A stretch of 64,000 bases of DNA from Bacteroidota bacterium (GCA_020161835.1 JAIUNL010000003.1:124001-188000); one strand, 5' to 3'; shown: positions 26,483 to 35,789, numbered from the stretch's first letter. Notes: generated by a model from the letters alone, not told the origin. Made by a program: numbers and translations.

Positions 26483-26869
26483 ATGCAAGAAGTTGACGAA
26501 TACATTTTCTCCCAACCGGAGGCTTTGGCCCGGATTATGAGCCGGATCAGAAGTATGATTTTAAGTCAGGGTCCTGGAATCGAAGAAAAGTTTTCCTTTA
26601 AAGTCCCGTTTTATTATTACTCAGGCTGGATGGTCTATCTCACAACCCATAAGGGTGGCGTTGATATGTCTTTTGTTCGAGGATTTGAATTGTCTGATTC
26701 TCATGGCCGCCTTGAAGTCAGAAACAGAAAACTGATAAAAAGCATTCACATCCGTCCAGAGGAGGAATTCCCGGAAGATGTCATCAGGGAAACGCTTATG
26801 GAGGCGATGATCCTGAATGAACTGGCTGTTGAAGCCAAACTCAAAAAAAAGCAAAAAAGACGATCCTGA
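26483..26869 (+). CDS. DUF1801-family protein
   Basis: Small protein of 128 residues with the DUF1801/YdhG-like fold: the N-terminal helix MQEVDEYIFSQPEALARIMSRI, the segment IEEKFSFKVPFYYYSGWMVYL and GVDMSFVRGFELSD. The C-terminus is strongly basic (KLKKKQKRRS). Proteins of this family lack an assigned activity. It converges on the alkB gene with only 10 bp between the stops. Confidence 0.82.
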   Translation: MQEVDEYIFSQPEALARIMSRIRSMILSQGPGIEEKFSFKVPFYYYSGWMVYLTTHKGGVDMSFVRGFELSDSHGRLEVRNRKLIKSIHIRPEEEFPEDVIRETLMEAMILNELAVEAKLKKKQKRRS

Positions 26870-26879
26870 GCCTGTTTAT

Positions 26880-27920
26880 TTAATTCGGAATTCTTTTATC
26901 CATCACTCTGAACCAAAGCGGCGGGAAAAGAGCCAGCCACAACATTCCCGGATACCCAGTTGGCATTTGGGGTGAATGGCCAAAATGACGCAGAATCTGA
27001 TACTTCCGGCTGGCCAGGTAATGATGATCAGAATGGCGTGAAAGTTCAAAAAGAAGCAACCGTCCCAGAATATGATCTGAATTCCAGGAATGCTCCGGTT
27101 TGACCCGTTCTGGGTGACCGTTTTCTTCCCTGCGTACCAAACCGTAATGTTCGATATAGTTTACCGTTTCGAGCAGTAAAACTCCGGTAAAAGCTGCCAG
27201 AACAAAACCGGCAATACCCATCCATCCGAAAAAAGAAAAAACAAGCCAGATCAATCCCATCTGCAAGCCGATCACCCACAGCATTTCATTCCGATGGGAA
27301 AATACCGGTCGTTTTAATTTAGTCAGCCGGTTTTCTTCAAGATGCCAGGCAGATATCCAGCTAAAAACAATGGACCGGAACCAGAAAGCATACAGGTTCT
27401 CACCTTTTCGTGCAGAAGCAGGATCGGCAGGGGTTGCAACCCGTTTATGATGCCCCCGGTTATGCTCAATGATAAAGTGCATATACAGAGAGGAAAGTAA
27501 AAGAAGTCTGGCCATCATCCGTTCGTGAACCGTCACTCTGTGCCCCAGTTCGTGGGCAACATTGATTCCGATAATGCCGCAGAACAACCCCATGGATAAA
27601 GTTCGTCCGAAAAAGGTGACCCAATCCAAACCGGGTGCCATCAGGGAATTCAGAAAAAGAACCATCAGATAGACTTGAAACGGTACGGTTATCCAAAGAA
27701 GCCAGTCAAAGAAAGGATTATGAAGACTCCGGGTTTCATCATCGGCAGAGAGATTTTGTATATCCGGTCTGATAATGAAAAGTTCTGCAAGGGGAATGGC
27801 CCCAAAAGCAAGAAAAAGCGGTAAAAAAGTGAGCCAACCTGTTGCCTGAAATGAAATCCATCCTGAAATAATAATGACCAGAATTAGACTGTATTTCAGA
27901 GATGACAGCAGGTTTTTCAT
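26880..27920 (-). CDS. alkB: Alkane 1-monooxygenase, AlkB type
   Basis: Integral-membrane di-iron enzyme that hydroxylates the terminal carbon of n-alkanes with a rubredoxin or ferredoxin electron donor. The 346-residue protein has several hydrophobic segments and all three His boxes: HELGH, HNRGHHKRVATPADPA and RHSDHHY, plus the NYIEHYGLVR and PEHSWNSDHILGRLL blocks and the closing PTGYPGMLWLALFPPLW that separate AlkB from ordinary desaturases. It is a little shorter than the usual 370-410. No rubredoxin gene is adjacent. A GyrI-like gene lies 3 bp upstream on the same strand, so they are cotranscribed. Confidence 0.92.
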   Translation of the reverse strand: MKNLLSSLKYSLILVIIISGWISFQATGWLTFLPLFLAFGAIPLAELFIIRPDIQNLSADDETRSLHNPFFDWLLWITVPFQVYLMVLFLNSLMAPGLDWVTFFGRTLSMGLFCGIIGINVAHELGHRVTVHERMMARLLLLSSLYMHFIIEHNRGHHKRVATPADPASARKGENLYAFWFRSIVFSWISAWHLEENRLTKLKRPVFSHRNEMLWVIGLQMGLIWLVFSFFGWMGIAGFVLAAFTGVLLLETVNYIEHYGLVRREENGHPERVKPEHSWNSDHILGRLLLFELSRHSDHHYLASRKYQILRHFGHSPQMPTGYPGMLWLALFPPLWFRVMDKRIPN

Positions 27921-27923
27921 CGG

Positions 27924-28496
27924 CTATTTCAGAAAACTATCGAGTTGCTCAGTGGTCATTCCGAGCGGGGCAATATATTGAATTTTATTCCGGGGCTGAT
28001 CGTAAAGTTCCATCACCGGAGGCATTTTCAGGTTGTTATCCACGATAAATCTGCCAAGAGCCGGGTAAGCTTTATAAATTCCGATAAAGACAGAAAGTGC
28101 GCCTTTGTATGAAAAATCGGTATAAACGGCTTCAGTTTCAGGAAAAACCGCAACTTTGAATTCAGGTGTAATTTTGCTGATGAGAACGGTGTCTTTGGGT
28201 TCAAGAATGCAGCCGGCAATCCACCTGAGACTATCTTTTGGGGTATAATCGGGATTGTCGTAATAAAGTCCGAAGCCAATGCTGGTTTTGATGGAGTCAA
28301 TTTTAAGCAGAGTGAAAAAAACTTTGTTCATGGCATCGGCGGCTTTTTTATAATCACCCTGATGAACTTCATAAACCAGAATCCGGGAAGGAACGGTTTT
28401 CTTTGTGACTTCCATTGAATCAAACAGATCGTAGTGAAACAAGGTGGTTAAAGAGGCGAGGATCAGAATTAAAACAATGGCCAGGGCGATTTTCAT
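27924..28496 (-). CDS. Membrane-anchored GyrI-like domain protein
   Basis: Protein of 190 residues with one N-terminal membrane segment (about 3-22) and a GyrI-like/SOUL-type effector-binding domain: ILVYEVHQGDYKKAADAMNK, IGFGLYYDNP, SLRWIAGCILE and AVYTDFSYKGALSVFIGIYK. Such domains bind small amphipathic molecules or protein partners. Linkage to alkB (3 bp) hints at a hydrophobic ligand, but this is inference. Confidence 0.72.
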   Translation of the reverse strand: MKIALAIVLILILASLTTLFHYDLFDSMEVTKKTVPSRILVYEVHQGDYKKAADAMNKVFFTLLKIDSIKTSIGFGLYYDNPDYTPKDSLRWIAGCILEPKDTVLISKITPEFKVAVFPETEAVYTDFSYKGALSVFIGIYKAYPALGRFIVDNNLKMPPVMELYDQPRNKIQYIAPLGMTTEQLDSFLK

Positions 28497-28803
28497 TTTT
28501 TTCTCCGGTATTTCAGGTGGTGAAGGTCGGAGTTTTGGGGATGGAAATCAATTGCAGGATAGGCGTAAGGAATAAGGCGTAAGGGTTAAGCCAAAAAATC
28601 CCCCTCCCCCCGGCAAAATCGGGATTTACAACTTTTCAAGTCATTGATCCGTCAACCGACGGAGAGGGGAAAAAGGGGTGGTTTACTGGATTAAAAACCA
28701 AGGCAATAAAAATGGTTTCGGATTAATTTTGCAGTAAACTGATCGTCACACGCATTTTTTAGACCCAATTCCTTATGCCTTACGCCTTAAACCTATTTTC
28801 CGC
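28497..28803. other. Intergenic region with inverted GGCGTAAGG words
   Basis: 307 bp without a gene. The words GGCGTAAGGAATAAGGCGTA at about 28562 recur inverted as TTCCTTATGCCTTACGCC near 28771, and again in the same orientation at about 30572, beyond the mannanase gene. A middle part contains CCCCCTCCCCCCGG and GGGGAAAAAGGGGTGG, typical of a common intergenic repeat. Confidence 0.7.
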
Positions 28804-30210
28804 TTATTTCATCAGCATCATTTTCCCGGTTAAGACCTGGTTTCCAAACTGAACTCGGTAAACATAAATTCCGCTTGAAAGGGATGAGGCGTTAAAGGGG
28901 ACTGAATTCTGTCCGGCTGAAAGTGCTCCTGTTTGAATTGAACCTACCAGCTGACCGGTTAAGGAATAAACCTGAACGGTAACTGAACCGGATTCAGGCA
29001 GGGTAAACCGGATTTCTGTTCCGGGGTTGAACGGATTCGGATAATTTCCTTCAAGGCTGAATTTACCCGGTACTTCTGACTGGGTTTCATCTGCTTCTGT
29101 TTTTGGAGTTGGTGTTGCATAAAGATTCAACGCCAGTGCTTCGGCCTGAAACAGACTCGTTGGCATATTCTTGAAGGCGATAAAAGCATTTTTTGCATCC
29201 ACTGAACTGCCGGAATGAGCAGTGTAAGGCGGATTTCCCCAGCTTTGGTTAATCCAGGTGAGCATCCAGGCGACTTTCCAGGCACGGTTACTTAACTGGA
29301 TTTTGTCCTGAACATTGTACCACCAGTACGGCCAGCTATCGGGTGAATTGATGCGGTTGCCGGTTTCTGCAAAAACAGGCACTTTTCCGTTATTCCAGGC
29401 ATAATCACTGACCGCGGTAAGCTGGGTAATCATGACATCGAGGGACTGTCCGCTGCCGGTTCCCTGATCGTACATGTCAAGACCAATCACATCCACATAG
29501 GAATTGGTTGGATAGTAAGACGTATCGAATGGGTAATTGGGTGACCAGGCAAACAAAGCGTAGTTTGTACGGGCTTTGATATAATTTACGGCATATTGAT
29601 AAAGTTTTTTGTAGGAAGTTGCTCCGCCATAGGCCTGAGTTCCCCACCAGAACCAGCTTCCGTTCATTTCGTGGAAGAGGCGGATCACAACCGGGAATTT
29701 CAGATCATTGTTCAGGATTGAAATGGCCTGATCAAGTTGCTGATTCAGATAGGTGACTTCACCATAAGTGTTGATTCCTTCCCCGATGTTGTACATGAGA
29801 TACCGGTCTGCGGCAGCATAATCTGCAGAATTGTGATATTTGCTGTACATGTGAAAATCGAAGGTAACCACACAGCCTAAAGCTTTTGCCTTTAAAGCAG
29901 CTTCTTTGTGTTTTCTTCTTTCGTCGGCAGATTTATAAACATAATAGTGGAAATCCTGTCCCAAAACGGCCGGGTGGACACCAGTAACGGTTTTCACATC
30001 TGACACATCTTCATTTTCGTGATTCCCGCCAGACCAACTGTAACTGTTAAAAAATTCCTGTCCGAACAGGATGTTTTTACCATTCCAGGCCACTTTTTTC
30101 AGGTTTGCGTAAAGATTCTTGGTAGCCTGGGTAGCTCCGGCATCGATCTGAGCCATTGCCGGCAATGCGAGAAAAAACAAAAACAAAATACACCCTTGCA
30201 CTTTTTTCAT
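28804..30210 (-). CDS. Secreted GH26 beta-mannanase with T9SS sorting domain
   Basis: Predicted endo-1,4-beta-mannosidase that cuts mannan or glucomannan outside the cell. It has 468 residues with a signal peptide cleaved near PAMAQ, then a GH26 barrel with the substrate segment VVTFDFHMYSKYH, the acid/base Glu181 in RLFHEMNGSWFWWG and the nucleophile Glu282 in VFAETGNRI. The last 80 residues are a T9SS type A sorting domain (GNYPNPFNPGTEIRF to GIYVYRVQFG and KMMLMK). A good ribosome site (AAAGGAAACC) precedes ATG 30210. No sus-type genes are adjacent. Confidence 0.93.
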   Translation of the reverse strand: MKKVQGCILFLFFLALPAMAQIDAGATQATKNLYANLKKVAWNGKNILFGQEFFNSYSWSGGNHENEDVSDVKTVTGVHPAVLGQDFHYYVYKSADERRKHKEAALKAKALGCVVTFDFHMYSKYHNSADYAAADRYLMYNIGEGINTYGEVTYLNQQLDQAISILNNDLKFPVVIRLFHEMNGSWFWWGTQAYGGATSYKKLYQYAVNYIKARTNYALFAWSPNYPFDTSYYPTNSYVDVIGLDMYDQGTGSGQSLDVMITQLTAVSDYAWNNGKVPVFAETGNRINSPDSWPYWWYNVQDKIQLSNRAWKVAWMLTWINQSWGNPPYTAHSGSSVDAKNAFIAFKNMPTSLFQAEALALNLYATPTPKTEADETQSEVPGKFSLEGNYPNPFNPGTEIRFTLPESGSVTVQVYSLTGQLVGSIQTGALSAGQNSVPFNASSLSSGIYVYRVQFGNQVLTGKMMLMK

Positions 30211-30564
30211 TGCTGGTTTCCTTTATCGGTTTTAATTGATTGCGATTTGGAGGCATGCGATGATGGGTTACACGCGAAAGCAGAGGATACTTACGGTGAG
30301 GGTAAACCCCTGGGCCGGAACCAAAAGGTTTTCCCGGCGGCAGATGGGTTGTGCTTTATCCAAAAGACGTGCCAAAAGGAGTTACCAGAAGGAAAATGAC
30401 GTCAGAGCGAAGAATTTGGAGGATTCAGCGTGATTTCTATTGAAAAGATTCAAATAAGGGTATCCTGTACGTTTATTGTATATTTGATAACAACTTATTA
30501 CAATAAGAAGACAAATTGCGCTGTACGGGGTTCGTCGTACGCTGTACGTTTTTAACCTTACCCC
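30211..30564. other. Intergenic region, GTACG and CTTACGCC words
   Basis: 354 bp. It holds a run of CTGTACG/CGTACG words at about 30518-30550 and CCTTATTCCTTATGCCTTACG at 30560-30588, a further member of the short-word repeats. A TATATTTG octamer at 30479-30486 resembles a -7 promoter box but has no gene close downstream. No coding evidence was found. Confidence 0.65.
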
Positions 30565-31284
30565 TTATTCCTTATGCCTTACGCCAAATCCCTTCCCCAT
30601 CAACCGAATACCTAAAACAATCATCCAGATCAGCCAGAGTGTGCTGCCGATAAATCCTGCCGGTTCCCAAACCGGGAAACCGGGGATGACCGTTGCCAAT
30701 AACTCTGCCTGGGCAAGCAGGTAAATGAATCCGGAAAGGAGTCCGAATCCGGCAAATCCTTTCCCGATCAATCCCGCCTGAAAAAGAATCACAGAAAATG
30801 AAATCAGCCAGAAAATGGTGAAAAGCTGACCGAGATGTTCACCGAGTAAAACGCCGCCAAACTGATGAATCAGCATGAACGACGATTCCAGTGAGGTTTT
30901 TACAACCTGCGAATCAGTTCCTGAATAAGCAGAAGCCAGCACCGGGACAACGAAAACCCAGCGAAGCAATCCGATAATCTGAACCAGGCCACCGGCAAGA
31001 CCAATAAAAGTTGCAAATCCGGCAAACGGATGATCCTTCTGAAGCAACTGTCCGAGGCGGTGATAGCCAAACAGCAACGGGAAACCGAGGAGGGCAAAAG
31101 CCAGCCAGGTAAAAATCAAAGGAGAACCGGCCGCATGAAAACGGGTTAAAATCTCTCCGGCAGGATTCCTCAGCACCTCCGGATAGTTGAAAGTGACAAC
31201 GAGAATCGTGTAAGGAATCAGAACCAGAACCGAACCGGCGATAAAAGCGATTCCGGAAGAAAAAAAGTCAGAACGGGGTTTCAT
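30565..31284 (-). CDS. DUF4386-family membrane protein
   Basis: Membrane protein of 239 residues, about six spans. The start is ATG 31284 because a near-ideal ribosome site (AAAGGAGACC) sits just upstream; the open frame continues to 31530 but that stretch is repeat DNA and overlaps the regulator gene. Residues such as RFHAAGSPLIFTWLAF and GLVQIIGLLRWVFVVPVLA fit DUF4386. Such proteins are commonly found beside Crp/Fnr-type regulators, as here. Function unknown. Confidence 0.8.
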   Translation of the reverse strand: MKPRSDFFSSGIAFIAGSVLVLIPYTILVVTFNYPEVLRNPAGEILTRFHAAGSPLIFTWLAFALLGFPLLFGYHRLGQLLQKDHPFAGFATFIGLAGGLVQIIGLLRWVFVVPVLASAYSGTDSQVVKTSLESSFMLIHQFGGVLLGEHLGQLFTIFWLISFSVILFQAGLIGKGFAGFGLLSGFIYLLAQAELLATVIPGFPVWEPAGFIGSTLWLIWMIVLGIRLMGKGFGVRHKE

Positions 31285-31299
31285 GGCGGTCTCCTTTAA

Positions 31300-31412
31300 T
31301 TCGGTTACCACAAAGTGCACAAAGAAAATGCTTAGGGCACAAAGCGGTGGGAGTTTTTTTATTAAATTCCCCTCCTTTTTAAAAGGAGGGGTTAGGGGTG
31401 GTTTCCCTTTCC
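31300..31412. repeat. CACAAAG words and a CCCCTCC/GGAGGGG hairpin
   Basis: The leader region of the DUF4386 gene contains ACCACAAAGTGCACAAAG words (related words at about 32050-32085) and the widespread intergenic hairpin CCCCTCCTTTTT-AAAAGGAGGGG followed by TTAGGGGTGG at about 31369-31401. Confidence 0.75.
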
Positions 31413-31468
31413 CCCCAAAACAAAATTCCGGAAAAGAAGAGAGAAAATTCAGGACATTTGTCCGAAAG

Positions 31469-32035
31469 TTATTTTGCGGGTTTTCTGATCCGGCTGAGGT
31501 GACGGGGAGTGATGCCCAGCATGGAGGCAAGTTGCTGAACGGGAATTACCTGAAGCAGGTTCGGCTCGGTGGCAAGCAGTTTTTCGTACCGTTCGGCAGG
31601 TGACAGGGTGATAAGATCAAACCGGCTGCTTTCGATGCAGCCAAGCTGATATTCAAGCAGCGACAGGTAAAGTTTCTCAAAGGCAGGGAGTTCTTCCATC
31701 AATGCAAAAAAATCAGCCCGGGAAATGACCAGCAGTTCGGCCGGATTCACAGCCCGGATGCTTTCCCGTGCAGGTTCAGAGCGGAGCAAACTGGTTAACG
31801 AAGCGATAAAAAGTCCTGGACCAGCGAAATAGGTTGTGAGTTCTTTTCCGTCCCGGGTCAGCGTAAAAAAATCGAACCAACCGGAGAGAATGAAACCGAT
31901 TTCTGTCTGGATTTTCCCTTCGGAAAGAAAAAAATCGCCCTTTTTAAATGAACGGCCGGCGAATTTTGCAGATATCCGGCTGATGTCAGAGTCTGAAAAT
32001 CCGTTTTGCTGAAAAAAGAGATGGAGTTGGTTCAT
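31469..32035 (-). CDS. Crp/Fnr-family transcriptional regulator
   Basis: Regulator of 188 residues with an N-terminal cyclic-nucleotide-binding-like beta-roll (FFLSEGKIQTEIGFILSGWF ... PGLFIASLTSLL) and a short C-terminal helix-turn-helix, IPVQQLASMLGITPRHLSRIR. It lacks the cAMP-binding consensus and the Fnr cysteines, so it belongs to the Bacteroidota type whose signal is unknown. It probably controls the DUF4386 gene downstream, 184 bp away on the same strand. Confidence 0.87.
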   Translation of the reverse strand: MNQLHLFFQQNGFSDSDISRISAKFAGRSFKKGDFFLSEGKIQTEIGFILSGWFDFFTLTRDGKELTTYFAGPGLFIASLTSLLRSEPARESIRAVNPAELLVISRADFFALMEELPAFEKLYLSLLEYQLGCIESSRFDLITLSPAERYEKLLATEPNLLQVIPVQQLASMLGITPRHLSRIRKPAK

Positions 32036-32144
32036 AGGGTAATTTCCTTAAACACAAAGTTCGCAATGGTTTCGCTAAGAACGCAAAGGGAGAATTGAAA
32101 TAATAAAAAAATAGCTGTAACATTAAGAAACAAAAAAGCATCCC

Positions 32145-33290
32145 ATGAAAACGACGATCCAACTCACCTTTCTGTTTTTTCTCCTATTTGCAATGGGTTG
32201 CGAGAATGGTTCCGATCCAGAAAAAAAAGATGATCCGGTTGAACCACCTGTAACTACTTGTGATAATACAAAAAGTACTCATGAATTTACCTGGAGGGTT
32301 GATACCATTGGTTATAGTGTTTCAAAAGTTGCTGGAACCTGGGCTTTTTCTGATAGTGACGTCTATGTAATTGGAAATCTGACTATTTCAAGACCCAATG
32401 ATCCGAACCCGAAGGGCTCACTCGGACTTCACTGGGATGGCAAAATGTGGTCAAAAAATATTTATGGAAGCGGGCTTGATATAGGAAATGACCCAGAATC
32501 GATTGCTGGTGACAAATTGGAAATTGTGGTGGTTGGTGATGGGTTCGGTTACAATGTTCCAGGAATTGGTGAATTTAATAATGCAACCAAAAAATGGAAA
32601 AACACCCAGTTTACAGACGATGGAATTTTTCTGTCAGCCTGGACAGATGGAACCGGTTATTTTCTTGCAGGCGGAACCAATGGCATTTTGTATGAAAGAA
32701 AAAACCGTTCTTCGGGATGGACCAAAATAAACTTACCATTTACCGGGGACATTTATTATCTGGCCGGGGTCTCTTCTAAACTATTTTTTACCTCAATCTA
32801 TGCACCTATTAGCAATAATGAAGAGATCTGGATGTCGAAAAACGGTAACTGGACGCAAATTTACAGTGACGAGAATCCCGATCTCAAAACTGCACTGCCG
32901 GGAACAAAGGGAACCCGAATACACCATATTGATGGATTTTATTGTGATGTCAAAAAGGTATTTACTCTCTACACCACATCAACTCCATTTCAGGTTTTTG
33001 AACTCAAAGAAGCAGATACACTTTTCACTAAAGTGAGTATACCTTTTACCTCACAAGTTCCCACCTATTGGCAGGCAATTATGGTTATTAAACCCAATGA
33101 TCTTTGGGTACATGGCAATTACTTGTTTCACTGGGATGGGAAAACAGTAAAGGAAATCGTAATCCCGGGTTACCCGGGTTATGCAAAAAGCAGACAAGTT
33201 GCACAGACAACTTCTGGAAAAGTGTTTTTGCCCCTTTATAAAAATGAAGGTGGCCCATGGATCATCGCTCAGGGAACACCCAACTTTTAA
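32145..33290 (+). CDS. Lipoprotein, probable beta-propeller
   Basis: Unrecognised 381-residue lipoprotein with lipobox FAMGCEN, then an acidic and proline linker (PEKKDDPVEPP). The body repeats strand patterns such as SDSDVYVIGN, GLHWDGKMWSK, NNEEIWMSKNGNW and PNDLWVHGNYLFHWDGKTV, as in propeller-like surface lipoproteins of related bacteria. Function unknown. It stands alone; a short GGGTT-AAAACCC hairpin follows the stop. Confidence 0.8.
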   Translation: MKTTIQLTFLFFLLFAMGCENGSDPEKKDDPVEPPVTTCDNTKSTHEFTWRVDTIGYSVSKVAGTWAFSDSDVYVIGNLTISRPNDPNPKGSLGLHWDGKMWSKNIYGSGLDIGNDPESIAGDKLEIVVVGDGFGYNVPGIGEFNNATKKWKNTQFTDDGIFLSAWTDGTGYFLAGGTNGILYERKNRSSGWTKINLPFTGDIYYLAGVSSKLFFTSIYAPISNNEEIWMSKNGNWTQIYSDENPDLKTALPGTKGTRIHHIDGFYCDVKKVFTLYTTSTPFQVFELKEADTLFTKVSIPFTSQVPTYWQAIMVIKPNDLWVHGNYLFHWDGKTVKEIVIPGYPGYAKSRQVAQTTSGKVFLPLYKNEGGPWIIAQGTPNF

Positions 33291-33345
33291 CTTTTGGGTT
33301 AAAACCCAATTCATTCAAACCATAAATTTTGGTCTCACCCCCCCT

Positions 33346-33684
33346 TCACTTCTTTTTCGTCTTCTTCGCTTTCGGATTAAACTCCAGAGCAAGATCAATC
33401 CAATAGGCAAGATCTTCATCAGAGGCAAGTCCGGTTGGGTCAACGAACACAAAACCGGACATGGGTCTTTTGGTGAAATCCATTTCACGGCAACCCGGTT
33501 TTTGAAGTGCTTCCTCCTGCCGGGCCGGATCAAGCCGAACCATCAGATCATCTTTTACAATACCGGCCAGCATTTTTCCATCAACCAGAAAACAAACACC
33601 ACCCATCATTTTCTTTTCTTCAAGTGTTGATTGATGAGCCACTGCTTCTCTAACACGGTCAGCCAGGAATTCATTGTAAGCCAC
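33346..33684 (-). CDS. TfoX N-terminal domain protein
   Basis: Protein of 112 residues matching the TfoX/Sxy N-terminal domain: RVREAVAHQSTLEEKKMMGGVCFLVDGKMLAGI and VRLDPARQEEAL, with PMSGFVFVDP towards the end (shown in pieces EEKKMMGGVCFLVDGKM and PMSGFVFVDP). It lacks the C-terminal TfoX domain. The start is GTG 33684, after a good AAGGAA ribosome site. The C-terminus is a Lys-rich tail. A competence role is not implied for the single-domain form. Confidence 0.85.
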   Translation of the reverse strand: MAYNEFLADRVREAVAHQSTLEEKKMMGGVCFLVDGKMLAGIVKDDLMVRLDPARQEEALQKPGCREMDFTKRPMSGFVFVDPTGLASDEDLAYWIDLALEFNPKAKKTKKK

Positions 33685-33991
33685 AGTTTTTTCCTTTTTA
33701 ATTTGAAGTGTAAATTTCTGAATTTTCTAACTTATTCCTAAACTCAGAACCATCCCCCGTCTCCGCGTTGCGGAGCCACCCCTCCCGAAAGTGTTCGGGA
33801 TCTTCGTCTTCAAAGGGGGACTTTAAATTACCAAACGCCTGAATTTGTATTTCCTAACAGCCAGCAGCTAATAGCTAACAGCTAATAGCTAACAGCTTTC
33901 CCATTAACCATTGAACATTTACCATTAACCCTTAACCTTAATTCCTCTGTTTCTTTGGTTCTCATTCCCATGGTTTTTATCTTTAAGGCTT
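33685..33991. repeat. Intergenic region with AGCTAATAGCTAACAGCT words
   Basis: 307 bp upstream of tsaD. It contains the hairpin CCCGAAAGTGTTCGGG near 33785, a run of AGCTAAYAGCTAAYAGCT words at about 33858-33898 (five AGCT-centred units), then ATTAACCATT/ACCATTAACC words to about 33945. Nothing coding was seen. Confidence 0.75.
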
Positions 33992-34987
33992 ATGACTCTT
34001 TTAGCCATCGAATCTTCCTGTGACGAAACCAGTGCCGCCATCATTCAGGACGGGCGGATTCTGTCAAATATTATTTCGTCGCAATGGGTGCATCAGCAGT
34101 TTGGCGGGGTGGTTCCTGAACTTTCTGCCCGGGCACATCTGCGCTGGATTACCGGAATTACAGAAGCCTGTTTCACGGAGGCCGGCATCACCAAACATGA
34201 TTTAACCGCCATTGCCGTGACGTACGGACCCGGTTTGATGGGTCCTCTGCTGGTAGGCGTGAACTTTGCAAAATCTCTGGCTTACAGTCTGGATATCCCG
34301 GTGATTCCGGTTAACCATATTGAAAGCCATTTATACGCCAATTTTCTGGATGGAAATCATCCAGGACTGCCCTTCATCGGTCTAATTGTTTCCGGCGGAC
34401 ATACGTTAATTGTCCGGGTGGATGAAGGATTTATCTACCGTGTTTTGGGTCAGACCCGTGATGATGCGGCCGGTGAAGCTTTTGATAAAATTGCCAAAAT
34501 GCTCGGTCTCGGTTATCCGGGCGGACCTCAGGTGGATAAACTGGCAAAAACCGGAAATCCGCATTTTGTTGAGTTGCCCCGGCCGATGATTCATTCCGGT
34601 GATTTCGATTTTTCTTTTTCCGGATTGAAAACGGCGGTCAAAATCTATTTAAACAGCAACAAAGAACTGGCATCAACCCATATCAACGATGTGTGTGCTT
34701 CTGTTCAGGATGCCATCACAGATGTGCTGGTGACCAAAACAAAAAAAGCTGCCATTGCACACGGGATTAAAGATATTGTGATTGCCGGCGGAGTTTCGGC
34801 AAACAGCCGGTTACGGTCAGCTTTTAATGAATTGAGTGAAAAACAGGGTTACCGGATCTTTCTTCCGCCACCTGTTCTGAGTACTGATAATGCAGCCATG
34901 GTTGGCCTGCTTGCCGAACTGAAATCGGCAAACCAAACCCTTCAGCCCAACCTTGAACTGTCACCCGTTCCCAATTTAGTGATCTGA
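33992..34987 (+). CDS. tsaD: tRNA threonylcarbamoyltransferase TsaD
   Basis: Transfers the threonylcarbamoyl group to A37 of ANN-decoding tRNAs. The 331-residue ASKHA-fold protein opens LLAIESSCDETSAAI, carries the metal-binding His109 and His113 in VNHIESHLYAN and has LIVSGGHTLIV, GEAFDKIAKMLGLGYPGGP and IVIAGGVSANSRLR. Full length. It heads an operon with trpA 10 bp downstream. TsaB and TsaE are not in the window, while Sua5 is at 13971. Confidence 0.97.
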   Translation: MTLLAIESSCDETSAAIIQDGRILSNIISSQWVHQQFGGVVPELSARAHLRWITGITEACFTEAGITKHDLTAIAVTYGPGLMGPLLVGVNFAKSLAYSLDIPVIPVNHIESHLYANFLDGNHPGLPFIGLIVSGGHTLIVRVDEGFIYRVLGQTRDDAAGEAFDKIAKMLGLGYPGGPQVDKLAKTGNPHFVELPRPMIHSGDFDFSFSGLKTAVKIYLNSNKELASTHINDVCASVQDAITDVLVTKTKKAAIAHGIKDIVIAGGVSANSRLRSAFNELSEKQGYRIFLPPPVLSTDNAAMVGLLAELKSANQTLQPNLELSPVPNLVI

Positions 34988-34997
34988 AAGCATCCTC

Positions 34998-35789
34998 ATG
35001 AAAAAGTTAGAGAAACTGATTCAATCCGGCGAAAAACTGCTGATTCCGTATATCACGCCCGATTTTCCGTTTAAAGGTGTGACCGAACAACTGGTTCCAA
35101 AGCTCGAATCCATCGGCATCAAAGTTATCGAACTGGGCATTCCGTTTTCAGATCCGCTTGCCGATGGTCCCACCATTCAGCAAAGTTCAATGGTTGCCAT
35201 CGAAAATGGCTGTACCCTCACCCGGGTTCTTGAACTTGCAGGCTGGATTTCTGAAAATACATCGGTTGCTGTCGTTCTGATGGGTTATGTGAATCCGCTT
35301 CTTCAGTTCGGACTCGAACGGTTTTACAAAACGGCTGCCGAAAAAGGCGTTCAGGGGCTCATTATTCCCGATATCCCGCTGGATGAAGCAGAACCTCACG
35401 TCAAACTGGGCAAACAATACGGCATTGCCAATATTTTCCTCGTTGCACCTACAACCAAATCGGAACGGATCAGCAAAATATCCGACAATTCCACTTTATT
35501 CAGTTATTGCGTGTCGATGAACGGCGTTACCGGAAATCAGGCGTTAAACACTGATTTTCTGCGGACGAATCTCGCCAATGTGGCCAAATTCCACTCCAAA
35601 CCTTACGTGGTCGGATTCGGACTTTCACAACCTTCTGATATCCGTGCCGTTCTGTCACTGGCTCAGGGCGCCGTTGTCGGAAGTGCTTTAATCAAAGCCA
35701 TGGCAGGAGCAAAAACCACCGACGCCGCCGTTGAAGCCGGGGTTCAGTTTCTCACGCCACTTGCCGGAGTGCTGAATGAGTTTAGATGA
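34998..35789 (+). CDS. trpA: Tryptophan synthase alpha subunit
   Basis: Cleaves indole-3-glycerol phosphate to indole for TrpB. The 263-residue TIM barrel has both catalytic acids, Glu45 in IELGIPFSDP and Asp56 in PLADGPT, plus GYVNPLLQFG, GLIIPDIPLDE and VGFGLSQPSDI. No other trp gene is nearby, so trpA is detached from trpB here. The stop overlaps the chorismate mutase gene by 14 bp. Confidence 0.97.
   Translation: MKKLEKLIQSGEKLLIPYITPDFPFKGVTEQLVPKLESIGIKVIELGIPFSDPLADGPTIQQSSMVAIENGCTLTRVLELAGWISENTSVAVVLMGYVNPLLQFGLERFYKTAAEKGVQGLIIPDIPLDEAEPHVKLGKQYGIANIFLVAPTTKSERISKISDNSTLFSYCVSMNGVTGNQALNTDFLRTNLANVAKFHSKPYVVGFGLSQPSDIRAVLSLAQGAVVGSALIKAMAGAKTTDAAVEAGVQFLTPLAGVLNEFR

Noticed and set aside
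30019..30399. 126-codon open frame over the 5' end and upstream region of the mannanase gene
   Set aside because: Mostly antisense to the signal peptide and N-terminus of a clear GH26 gene; the rest is repeat-like intergenic DNA.
31285..31530. Upstream extension of the DUF4386 reading frame
   Set aside because: The extra 82 codons translate repeat DNA and overlap the Crp/Fnr gene, whereas ATG 31284 has an excellent ribosome site.
33858..33898. CRISPR-like short repeats upstream of tsaD
   Set aside because: Repeat units are only 7-11 bp, adjacent without unique spacers, and no cas genes are present.
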